Assembly: GCA_964632135.1 (NCBI GenBank)
Contig: CAZWEI010000011.1
Location: 1-25,250 of the forward strand
Length of the DNA: 25,250 nucleotides
Reading direction: 5' to 3'
DNA from: JBFMAP01 sp964632135
GTDB lineage: Archaea > Micrarchaeota > Micrarchaeia > Burarchaeales > JBFMAP01
This document shows positions 1 to 6,202 of the stretch, piece after piece. Position 1 is the stretch's first letter, and every line of letters starts with the position of its first letter. The notes under the pieces are model-generated. The model made no database searches, was not told the origin of the DNA, and worked only from the letters and a program-made list of their open reading frames with translations. A program made the position numbers and the translations under genes.

Positions 1-440
1 AGGAGATGAAGCATCAGCAAATCAGAAGGCTTTTTTATGAGAGTCGCGTCCGCAAGGAAAATCCCGAGCGCTCGCGGCGCGTGCTTCACTATCCCCGGGC
101 CGGACGAATGGAACACGAAAATCTCCAACTGCCCGGGCGTGTCCACAAGCGTGAAGTCACATTCCCGCGCGAGTTCGTTTTTTATTTTTTTTGCATTCCT
201 CACCATCAACTCGGCGCTTTTAATCATCGCGCCGTTCGGGCCGAGTTTGTATTTCTTCATGAGCGCGGCCGCGCTGAAAAGTTTCCTCACGTCAAAATCA
301 GGCGAATACGGGACGAAATCCGCGCCCGCGTCCAAATTCACGTAGCGGACCGAATACCCCTGCTTCTCCAGATACTCCCCGAACGCGCGCACGAGCAGCG
401 TCTTCCCGCTGCCCGCGGTCCCGAGAAAGAAAAGGTTCAT
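1..440 (-). CDS. GPN-loop GTPase, C-terminus cut off by window edge
   Basis: P-loop GTPase of the GPN family, whose eukaryotic members act in RNA polymerase assembly; the archaeal role is poorly defined. Reading from the ATG at 440, Walker A (G1) is GTAGSGKT at residues 7-14, the family-defining GPN tripeptide (GPNGAM) is at 67-69, and the G3 motif is DTPGQ from residue 100. The frame stays open to base 1 (146 codons), so the G4/G5 region and C-terminus lie outside the window. Family members are usually about 250 residues, so roughly 60% is present. It diverges from the HEXXH membrane protein gene and shares a TATA-like element at 461-471, which is about 26 bp before this ATG and suggests a leaderless message. 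The family assignment is secure because the GPN loop is diagnostic; the cellular role is not known. Confidence 0.93.
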   Translation of the reverse strand, partial: MNLFFLGTAGSGKTLLVRAFGEYLEKQGYSVRYVNLDAGADFVPYSPDFDVRKLFSAAALMKKYKLGPNGAMIKSAELMVRNAKKIKNELARECDFTLVDTPGQLEIFVFHSSGPGIVKHAPRALGIFLADATLIKKPSDLLMLHL

Positions 441-458
441 GAGCTAATAGATAAAAAA

Positions 459-472
459 TAAACTTATAATAG
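459..472. promoter_or_regulatory. Shared near-palindromic TATA element for divergent genes
   Basis: CTTATAATAG reads as CTATTATAAG on the other strand, so it can be a TATA box both ways. Its centre is about 26 bp from the minus-strand ATG at 440 and about 30 bp from the plus-strand ATG at 496. These are the usual archaeal TATA-to-start distances for leaderless or nearly leaderless transcripts. Inferred from sequence only. Confidence 0.55.
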
Positions 473-495
473 GTAATGTTCAATGGGGGGAACAA

Positions 496-1275
496 ATGGA
501 TGAGGAAGACTCGAATTTAAGGATTGAGGAGCAGGAGCCCATCGACCGCGTTCAGGACAGGGATTATGAAATAGCAGTTGTTACTACAGGAATGTTCTTT
601 CTTCTTTTCATAATGCCGATACTTCTCATGGCGCTCGGGTCTCCGATAAATCTCTATCTCGCGCTCCACGCGCCCATCCACGAGGCAGGCCATTTCATTT
701 TCAATATCCTAAGCGCCGGAAACAGGATCATCGCGGTTGCGGGTGGCACGTTCTTCTCATATCTCCTCCCAGTCCTCGGCGTCGTCATTTTCGCGAACGT
801 CAAAAGGGGCGCGGCTGTTGCGATGATATTCCTCGCGTGCATCGGTTCCGTTATGCCGCATGACGCGTGGTACATCGAGAGCGCGAGCCATCCCTACGTG
901 CGCGCGTATCTTACCCTTCAAACGACATCGCCGGAAACCCACGACTGGTATATCCTGCTCTCGCATTATGGCCTGCTTGGGAAGGAGTACGAAATAGGAC
1001 GTTACGTGAGGACTTTCGGAGACGTTTTTCTTCTCGTCGGCACCATCGGCTCGGTTTTGGGTTTCGGTTTGCTGCTGAACAGAAGTTCGATTGGGTTTTC
1101 CGGTCTCATGCTTATGGCAGGAATTCCCTCCGCGGTTTATTTCCTAATTAGAATGAATTGGACGCAGCTCGCAATCACGCTAGTTCTGCTTTTTCTCGCA
1201 GCCGCGTGGCTTGTTCTGAGAAATAGAAAGAATTTGAACGGATGGAAAAAGCAGTTCAGCACGCAACCCGAATAG
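496..1275 (+). CDS. Polytopic membrane protein with HEXXH zinc-protease motif (M50-like)
   Basis: A 259-residue integral membrane protein. A charged N-terminus (1-25) precedes a hydrophobic segment (about 27-48), then H62-E63-A-G-H66 at the edge of the next hydrophobic stretch, followed by a Gly-Gly pair at 83-84. Further membrane segments lie at about 86-101, 105-121 and in the last 90 residues. An HEXXH at the start of a membrane helix with a following GG is the pattern of intramembrane metalloproteases of the M50/site-2 protease clan. D123 (PHDAWYIE) is a possible third ligand, but the classical NxxPxxPLDG block is not visible. GGGGGG at 485-490 lies just before the ATG. It overlaps the convergent Cys4 gene by 20 bp. 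Protease activity is inferred; a non-proteolytic membrane protein with a chance HEXXH is possible. Confidence 0.75.
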   Translation: MDEEDSNLRIEEQEPIDRVQDRDYEIAVVTTGMFFLLFIMPILLMALGSPINLYLALHAPIHEAGHFIFNILSAGNRIIAVAGGTFFSYLLPVLGVVIFANVKRGAAVAMIFLACIGSVMPHDAWYIESASHPYVRAYLTLQTTSPETHDWYILLSHYGLLGKEYEIGRYVRTFGDVFLLVGTIGSVLGFGLLLNRSSIGFSGLMLMAGIPSAVYFLIRMNWTQLAITLVLLFLAAAWLVLRNRKNLNGWKKQFSTQPE

Positions 1276-1453
1276 GTTCGTACTCGAGATGTATGCGCGT
1301 CTGCGTGAGGCTCGAGTCGTGGAGCACCTCGTTGCACTGCTCGCACATGTTGAGCGCGCCCAACTCGTCATCACTAATTCTGAAGCGCGCGCGCCTGACC
1401 CTGCACATGTCGCACGCCTTGTTTTCAGTTTTGCCGAGTTTCGTCACCCTCAT
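1256..1453 (-). CDS. Small Cys4 zinc-ribbon-like protein
   Basis: A 65-residue basic protein with two CxxC knuckles: C14-D-M-C17 and C37-E-Q-C40, separated by 19 residues. This is the arrangement of a treble-clef or zinc-ribbon fold binding one zinc. The segment between them is rich in Arg (RVRRARFRI). Similar mini-proteins in archaea often bind nucleic acid or a ribosomal or polymerase partner, but no specific family is recognised. The start at 1453 is supported by a TATA-like element centred about 26 bp upstream, implying a leaderless mRNA. It overlaps the tail of the convergent membrane protein gene by 20 bp. A real gene is likely because of the paired knuckles and the promoter; the function is unknown. 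Confidence 0.7.
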   Translation of the reverse strand: MRVTKLGKTENKACDMCRVRRARFRISDDELGALNMCEQCNEVLHDSSLTQTRIHLEYEPIRVAC

Positions 1454-1473
1454 GATGCCACCATCCCGAGCCC

Positions 1474-1484
1474 GTGATTTAACC
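1474..1484 (-). promoter_or_regulatory. TATA box of the Cys4 gene
   Basis: On the minus strand GGTTAAATCAC, centred about 26 bp upstream of the ATG at 1453. The spacing fits a leaderless archaeal transcript. Confidence 0.45.
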
Positions 1485-1544
1485 GTGATTTGATTTTGAT
1501 TTTTTCATGATTCCGTTGCGCGCGTTTCGCAATGTAGAAATATT

Positions 1545-1665
1545 GAGGGTAGAGGGGGTAAGAACATAGTAACCACGCTTTGGCGTGGGAGGTGAATTAT
1601 GGCCGAACGCCCCCCTACCCTACAAAGATAGGTCGCCTTGCCAGCATAACCTTCCCGTAGGTCTG
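1545..1665. ncRNA. Candidate structured RNA, family unknown, strand unresolved
   Basis: This is most of the 233-base gap between 1453 and 1687, with no supportable ORF. Bases 1546-1552 pair perfectly with 1615-1621, and 1554-1558 with 1610-1614, giving a 12-bp stem with one bulged A. Nested inside are CATAGT (1565-1570) with ATTATG (1596-1601, one G-U), and a capped hairpin CCACGC-TTTG-GCGTGG (1573-1588). The asymmetric loops between stems (AA opposite GAGGTGA) resemble a kink-turn-like junction but do not match the consensus exactly. CTACCCT is followed directly by ACA, as in H/ACA guides, but the pocket is too large for a normal one. On the minus strand a second weak hairpin (AGGTT/GACCT) precedes the main stem. 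No tRNA, SRP RNA or known riboswitch core was recognised. Confidence 0.4.
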
Positions 1666-1675
1666 ATTTGATTTT

Positions 1676-1700
1676 CGAAAACGTCCTCAGGACGTTTTCG
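1676..1700. repeat. Perfect 12-bp inverted repeat over the end of the wHTH gene
   Basis: The arms 1676-1687 and 1689-1700 are perfect complements around one base. As a hairpin it has a 10-bp stem with loop CTCAG. The TCA at 1687-1689 is the stop codon of the minus-strand regulator, so the last codons of that gene form one arm. It may end or stabilise that transcript; no T-run follows on the minus strand. Confidence 0.6.
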
Positions 1701-2190
1701 CGATGTAATACACTTTCCTTCCAGCCTGCCTCTTCTCGAGAACCCCGTTCTCGAACAGTTTATTGAGGCGCGCGCTTGCCGCGTTCCTTCCCTTGTAATT
1801 TAACGCGTGCTGCACGTCCTCAGCGCAGGCCCTTCCGCGCCCGCGCACGAACTTTACAATCTCCTCATCAACCTCTGCAAGCATGAATTCCCTTTTCGGC
1901 GCGCGCGCAACGCTTTCCTCGAGTTTCTTCACGCGCTCCTCAAGCGTATGCAGTTTCTCGAGTTTCACGTTGATTTCGCGGAGGATCGCGTTCGTCGTCT
2001 CGCGCTCGCGCACGACGCTGTACATTATTCCCGCGTGCACGGTCGGGTCCTTCAATTTCTTTATTTCCCTCTCGAGCTCGTTCGTGATTGCGCCGACCTC
2101 GCGCTCCACGTACTCAATATTCTTGTCCAACCCGCCCTGGCTTTCTGCGTTAGGTTTATAAACTCTTTTTTCGTTACTAGTGTCGCTCAT
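1687..2190 (-). CDS. Coiled-coil / winged-helix DNA-binding regulator
   Basis: A 167-residue protein. Residues about 20-95 are strongly heptad-like and charged (NIEYVEREVGAITNELEREI, later LHTLEERVKKLEESV), predicting a dimerising coiled coil. Residues about 103-165 look like a winged helix: EIVKFVRGRGRACAEDVQHA as the first helices, GRNAASARLNKLFENGVLEK as the recognition helix and following turn, and RQAGRKVYYIA as the wing hairpin. This layout suits a dimeric transcription factor. Its own promoter carries a perfect palindrome plus a further half-site around the TATA box, which suggests autoregulation. It is divergent from the helical protein at 2418. No named family is claimed. Confidence 0.8.
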   Translation of the reverse strand: MSDTSNEKRVYKPNAESQGGLDKNIEYVEREVGAITNELEREIKKLKDPTVHAGIMYSVVRERETTNAILREINVKLEKLHTLEERVKKLEESVARAPKREFMLAEVDEEIVKFVRGRGRACAEDVQHALNYKGRNAASARLNKLFENGVLEKRQAGRKVYYIAKTS

Positions 2191-2215
2191 TCGAGCACCC
2201 TCGGTCTCGAGTTGT

Positions 2216-2259
2216 AGTCATGATTGTATCATGACTGTTTATAAACCTTTTCATGACTC
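2216..2259. promoter_or_regulatory. Palindromic operator plus extra half-site flanking a TATA box
   Basis: AGTCATGAT at 2216-2224 and ATCATGACT at 2228-2236 form a perfect 9-bp inverted repeat around TGT. A third copy of the half-site core, TCATGACT, occurs at 2251-2258. Between them is the minus-strand TATA box (GGTTTATAAAC). The main palindrome therefore covers the region from the TATA box to the expected start of transcription, a typical archaeal repressor position. The third copy overlaps the BRE side. The likely ligand is the wHTH protein encoded immediately downstream; this is inference. Confidence 0.7.
2237..2252 (-). promoter_or_regulatory. BRE/TATA box of the wHTH regulator gene
   Basis: On the minus strand AAAAGG followed by TTTATAAAC: a purine-rich BRE and a canonical TATA box. 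Transcription would begin about 25 bp downstream, near 2215-2218, leaving a leader of about 25 nt before the ATG at 2190. Confidence 0.7.
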
Positions 2260-2376
2260 GTGCAACAGAGGCTCGCGCGCTGGCGGTTTCCAGAAATAAC
2301 GGCGTTAAGCGTTCTTTTTCCAAATTCCGGGCGCGTCCCGTGCTCCTTTCACCAATTTCCAGCGCGAAAACCAAAG

Positions 2377-2384
2377 ATTTAAAT
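2377..2384 (+). promoter_or_regulatory. TATA box of the helical protein gene at 2418
   Basis: ATTTAAAT, preceded by purine-rich AAAG. Expected transcription start is near 2405. That is downstream of the first possible ATG (2388), so it argues for translation from 2418. Confidence 0.5.
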
Positions 2385-2417
2385 TGAATGGATGCGAAAC
2401 CCCCTCAGGTGTTTTTG

Positions 2418-2969
2418 ATGCCCTACTCGCTGTTTGAAGCAATCTCCGAAATCCACGAGGCGTTCAGGAAGCGCGACATCAACCGTTTGCGGAAAGCGAG
2501 CAACAGGTGCGCGGCTTCAACCGCAGTGGACGAAAACAGGCAGATGCTCTCGCTCGCGCTCACCTCTTACGCGCTTTCCAAGATTCTGGAGAAGACGCAC
2601 TACGTCGATTACAAAAAGAAGGACGAATTCACCCGCGTTGTCTCGGATAAACTGCGCGCGTGCGTTTCCTTCGCGAAAGAAGGCAGAACAAGCGAGTTCG
2701 ACGCCACTCTTAATGACGTGCGCGGCCTCATGGAGAGCCTCGACGAGAGGAAGAGCAGGTACATCCGCAACATATTCGACAAGGCGAGGATAAAGGTCGC
2801 CTCCACCCTGTACGCGCAGGGGTTCTCGCTCAGCAGCGCGGTCGAGTTCGCTGGCGCGGACAAGCGCGACGTCATCGATTACGCGGGCAAGACGCTGATG
2901 TTCGACCGCGCGGGCAAAACAAAATCAATGGTCGCGCGCCTGAAAGACGTGAGGAAGATTTTCGATTAA
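2418..2969 (+). CDS. Conserved-looking helical protein, function unknown
   Basis: A 183-residue soluble protein, almost entirely predicted alpha-helical, with no membrane segment or Cys pair. The N-terminal part (PYSLFEAISEIHEAFRKRD) and the 100-130 region (LMESLDERKSRYIRNIFDKA) look like long amphipathic helices. The last third (GFSLSSAVEFAGADKRDVID) resembles a helix-turn-helix-like segment, so nucleic-acid binding is possible. Start choice: an in-frame ATG exists at 2388, but the TATA box at 2377-2384 would place it upstream of the transcript. AGGTG at 2406-2410 sits 7 nt before the ATG at 2418, which is therefore preferred. Codon use is typical of the window's core genes. No family is recognised. 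Confidence 0.75.
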   Translation: MPYSLFEAISEIHEAFRKRDINRLRKASNRCAASTAVDENRQMLSLALTSYALSKILEKTHYVDYKKKDEFTRVVSDKLRACVSFAKEGRTSEFDATLNDVRGLMESLDERKSRYIRNIFDKARIKVASTLYAQGFSLSSAVEFAGADKRDVIDYAGKTLMFDRAGKTKSMVARLKDVRKIFD

Positions 2970-2980
2970 CGGCGTGAATA

Positions 2981-2993
2981 AATATTATAAATT
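2981..2993 (+). promoter_or_regulatory. TATA box of the beta-rich protein gene
   Basis: AATATTATAAATT, centred 28 bp before the ATG at 3015, which fits a leaderless mRNA. Confidence 0.5.
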
Positions 2994-3014
2994 ATCTCCA
3001 TCATATTATTTGGT

Positions 3015-4034
3015 ATGCACCTCAATCTCGCAAAGAAGCCGCGCGAATTAACTCCTTCTGCACAATCTCAAACGCGAGACGAATTATTAATGAAAAACCA
3101 AGCAGGCGCTTTCAATTTTCCAGAACCGCAATCCATATTTAGAAAAATCAAAGAGAAAATCAAAAATAAAATTAAAGAGAATTTTAACAACATCCTCTAC
3201 TACGCTCTCGGGACCGCGACGGCAGTAGTTTTCCTCGCGCTCACACTGACCGCCTTCCCGAAGAAGGCAGAGGCGAAGCCGCCTCCTTTCTATAACAAAT
3301 CTTCTGTTTTTTCATACGCCATGTTTACTCCGCACATAGAAGGCATGAAAGGGGAAGGGCCGTTTTTTGTCGGTGAATTAGGCGGAACATATCAATTACC
3401 ACCTCAAATCCGAGTCGGCGGCACGACGACACGCCTAACCTTAATGGCGCTTATTGGAGAAACGAAGTGCAACACTGTTCCGGAAAGTAAATTCGCCAAA
3501 TTCGCCATCACGAGCAACACCACAATCGGAGACTACACCATTTCAGTAGGCGTGAGACCCATCCTCGCTTCTATAGGCGATTTTGATTTCCTCGTGGGTC
3601 GCGGGAGGAAAATCCACATTGATGGAAAAAGCGTTTGGGATGGAGACATCGGGGTAAAAATAAAACGGGAGCCGTTCGAGGTGAGCGCTACTCGTTTTAA
3701 CATGTATCAAAAAACAATGGACGGCAAGTGGGTCTTCTCTGGCACCCTATCTGTTCCAATTGGATATGCCAGCCTGTTCGGGGACACAGAATCAGACAAT
3801 GTCGGGTTGGGAGTTGGAAAGATGATTGTCCGCAATAGAGGCAAAAACAGGTATGGTTTCGAGGTTGGCTACGAGTTAGGACCCAAATCCACTTATGGAT
3901 GTTTGGTAGTCGGACTAGGCCGAACAACGGGCGTGTTTATGGCTCAAAGCGATGATGGAAAAGAAACATCATTCCATGCCCTAATGTCTCTCTCGCTCGC
4001 AGGAAAAGAAAAAGAAAAGGGCCACGGGAAGTAG
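3015..4034 (+). CDS. Membrane-anchored beta-strand-rich protein, unknown
   Basis: A 339-residue protein. Residues 1-55 are polar and very Lys-rich (KIKEKIKNKIKENF); a hydrophobic segment follows at about 60-82, ending in KKAEAKP, which resembles a late signal peptide or signal anchor. The rest (about 85-330) consists of short alternating strands separated by Gly/Asp turns, for example RYGFEVGYELG, YGCLVVGLGRTTGVFMAQ and HALMSLSLAG. This amphipathic strand pattern resembles beta-barrel or beta-sandwich surface proteins. The coding sequence has few GCG/CGC codons and is AT-richer than its neighbours, suggesting acquisition or relaxed codon selection. A leaderless start is supported by the TATA box 28 bp upstream. 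No family is recognised. Confidence 0.7.
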   Translation: MHLNLAKKPRELTPSAQSQTRDELLMKNQAGAFNFPEPQSIFRKIKEKIKNKIKENFNNILYYALGTATAVVFLALTLTAFPKKAEAKPPPFYNKSSVFSYAMFTPHIEGMKGEGPFFVGELGGTYQLPPQIRVGGTTTRLTLMALIGETKCNTVPESKFAKFAITSNTTIGDYTISVGVRPILASIGDFDFLVGRGRKIHIDGKSVWDGDIGVKIKREPFEVSATRFNMYQKTMDGKWVFSGTLSVPIGYASLFGDTESDNVGLGVGKMIVRNRGKNRYGFEVGYELGPKSTYGCLVVGLGRTTGVFMAQSDDGKETSFHALMSLSLAGKEKEKGHGK

Positions 4035-4271
4035 TTCGCGCGCATTTCAATTAGATACGCATATAAACCTAATCCTACGCGCGGTTATAGTTATATAAAT
4101 ATTACCCATATAATAACGCTTATTCGTTACATTAACACCGTTAACCGCCGTTAGCGCGGTTAAATTTTAAAACCCTAGCCTAGCGTAGTTTGGCCTGGGT
4201 TCACCACGTCCTTTCGTTTTGTCACCCCTGTCGTCACGCTTAAAGGGCGCGAGCCCTTGGAGTTGGTTTGG
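4035..4271. other. AT-rich intergenic region with several TATA-like sites and a leader hairpin
   Basis: A 237-base gap without a supportable gene. TATA-like runs occur at about 4061-4068, 4090-4103 and 4160-4170. TTAACCG (4139-4145) and CGGTTAA (4157-4163) are inverted repeats close to the last TATA-like run. If transcription starts from that run, the leader is about 75-80 nt and ends in the GCGA-capped hairpin at 4243-4258. Confidence 0.4.
4243..4258 (+). promoter_or_regulatory. GNRA-capped hairpin directly before the ribosome binding site
   Basis: AAGGGC (4243-4248), loop GCGA, GCCCTT (4253-4258): a perfect 6-bp stem closed by a GNRA tetraloop. The GGAG at 4259-4262 follows immediately and lies 9 nt before the ATG at 4272. 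The stem may keep the binding site accessible or modulate it; inferred. Confidence 0.5.
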
Positions 4272-6086
4272 ATGGGCGGGATGGATGGGTATGCGCAGCA
4301 GCTTCTTTTGAAGAACAAAGGACGACTAAAGAAAAAAGGACCTACCCTTGACATATCGGAACAAATGGCTCTCGCAGCGATGGGACACAGTCTTATGCGA
4401 AGAGGAATTTTTTCCACTACCCATACGCCATTATACGACGAATTCTCCGTTAACCTTTCTTCGCTTGACAAACAATTTAACAAAGCAAAATATATCGAAC
4501 AATCTGTTGACGCGATGATAGAGCTTTTCAAGAACAAAATCCCGCGCCTCGAAAAGCCGAAACATAAAAAGGATGCCCAGATACTCTTAAAGACTTTACC
4601 TAGGTTGAGAGAAGGTCTTATTTTTCATTTCCACACCACTTTCCCCGACGGTTCTTGGTCGCCAGGCGCGATAGAAGTCCAACCAACTATACAAGTGACA
4701 GATCAGAACCGGCGTATAGCTTACACCCCGACGGCAGCCGACACTAGCAGGTTTGGCGAAATAATGCCGGAATTCACCAACTTCTTCACTTTCATTGCCG
4801 GCAGGATATCAAGCGACGGTTCGCGGACACTCGGATGCGGAGATCTCGAAAATAACGGCGTAAAATTTCTTACGCAGGGCAAGGCCCTTTTGACCATGAA
4901 CGGTCTTATAGAACCAAAACCGGACGGGACCTTTAGAAGCAGAACTCCAACGCTGCCTTTTGTGATAAACGAGGATGTAGACATGCGCAAGAAAAGCGGA
5001 TTCAAGAAATCGTTTGATGAGACCGTTCTCAAGGGCACCAGTAAAAGATTCCAAAAAGAGGTTCAGAAATGGGAGGACCTAGTTTTTGTGAATGCGGCCA
5101 CTGCCGAGAACTTTCCGCTGTTCAACAACCTTGAGGATTATTCAACGATTCCTGCCGGCAAGGGCCTACCCGGCGGCAAGGGCTTTTACCTTTTGAACAG
5201 GTTGCAGGAGATTCAAAAGAAATTAGAGTTTCCAGTACCGGTATGGTGGGATGACAAACAAGGCACGGCAGTTATGAACGCGGGTGCAATTCTCAACGCC
5301 TTGAAGGACGTTGGAAAAGACATAAAAGACGTTAAAATAGTCTTGAACGGAGCAGGCGCAGCGTGCCTAGGAACTTTGGAATATCTCCTATTGTGCGGCG
5401 CGAACCCCGAAAACATAATCATGACGGATATAAATGGCGTAATTTACGAAGGAAGGAAGGATATACGCAGTCCAGCGGGTTGGTATTTGAGAAAAGCCGC
5501 AAAAAAGACTAATCCCAAAAAGATCAAAGGTAAGGATATAAACGCGCAAGGCGTAATTGATGGGGCAGGCATACTCATATCCGCGACCGGGCCAGAGGCA
5601 GTGAAGGCAATTATTACTCCAGAGACTATAAACCGAATGGCGGAAAAACCAATCGTTTTCATTTTGGAAAACCCCACGCCGCCAGACCTTTTAGCTGAGA
5701 TAGGAAAAATAGTGCGCGAGAGAAACGGTGTGATAGCGAATGGTTCATACGAGCCAAATATGACCAACAACAACATCGTGTTTCCAGGATTTCTGAGTGG
5801 AATATCAGCGGTCTTCGCGAAAGAGATAACCGACAAGATGGTGCTTTCAGCCATTGGCGCGCTGACCGGCATGATTGGAAAAGACCTTAACCGCGAGTGC
5901 ATACTCCCGCCAATAACCCCTGAAATGAATTTCGTAATCGCTGCATTGGCTGCGCAGGCCGCAATAGACGGCGGAGTTGCGCGAGTTACGGAGAATCCAT
6001 TCAAGAGTCCCGACTACCAGAAGGCAGTGCTTGGGAAAGAACTCTCGAAAACCGCGCACGACCTCATCTATGGCAAAGCGAAGTGA
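4272..6086 (+). CDS. Large malic-enzyme-like protein with substituted metal ligands
   Basis: A 604-residue protein of the long malic enzyme family (malate to pyruvate, CO2 and NAD(P)H). Family landmarks: AYTPTAAD with catalytic-type Y151; SDGSRTLGCGDLENNG, matching the usual DGERILGLGDLG block; K204 in QGKALL; WWDDKQGTA with D327-D328; the Rossmann loop NGAGAACLG; and NNNIVFPGF near the C-terminus. The canonical FEDF motif aligns without gaps to FVNAATAENFPLFNN, so the two acidic metal ligands are V273 and N274. Only the DD-side acid remains. The enzyme may be inactive or have changed chemistry. Start: a TTG at 4257 is in frame, but GGAG at 4259-4262 supports ATG 4272. Codon use is AT-richer than in the core genes. 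Family membership is firm; activity is doubtful. Confidence 0.85.
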   Translation: MGGMDGYAQQLLLKNKGRLKKKGPTLDISEQMALAAMGHSLMRRGIFSTTHTPLYDEFSVNLSSLDKQFNKAKYIEQSVDAMIELFKNKIPRLEKPKHKKDAQILLKTLPRLREGLIFHFHTTFPDGSWSPGAIEVQPTIQVTDQNRRIAYTPTAADTSRFGEIMPEFTNFFTFIAGRISSDGSRTLGCGDLENNGVKFLTQGKALLTMNGLIEPKPDGTFRSRTPTLPFVINEDVDMRKKSGFKKSFDETVLKGTSKRFQKEVQKWEDLVFVNAATAENFPLFNNLEDYSTIPAGKGLPGGKGFYLLNRLQEIQKKLEFPVPVWWDDKQGTAVMNAGAILNALKDVGKDIKDVKIVLNGAGAACLGTLEYLLLCGANPENIIMTDINGVIYEGRKDIRSPAGWYLRKAAKKTNPKKIKGKDINAQGVIDGAGILISATGPEAVKAIITPETINRMAEKPIVFILENPTPPDLLAEIGKIVRERNGVIANGSYEPNMTNNNIVFPGFLSGISAVFAKEITDKMVLSAIGALTGMIGKDLNRECILPPITPEMNFVIAALAAQAAIDGGVARVTENPFKSPDYQKAVLGKELSKTAHDLIYGKAK

Positions 6087-6202
6087 ACTGGAGGAGCGCA
6101 GCCACTTCCGGCTAAACCGCCAGACTCGAGCACGCGCGGAAATGAAGCGGTTGGGACGAGGGGCAACAATAAATTCTAATACCTTCTCCCCTAACTAATA
6201 CC

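Noticed and set aside
1545..1621. tRNA or H/ACA guide RNA at the nested stems
   Set aside because: There is no TTCRA-type T-loop for a tRNA. For an H/ACA RNA the ACA is well placed, but the lower stem is too long and the pocket too large.
2177..2374. 65-codon open frame on the minus strand across the divergent promoter region
   Set aside because: It contains the BRE/TATA box and operator of the wHTH gene, and its end overlaps that gene; the composition looks non-coding.
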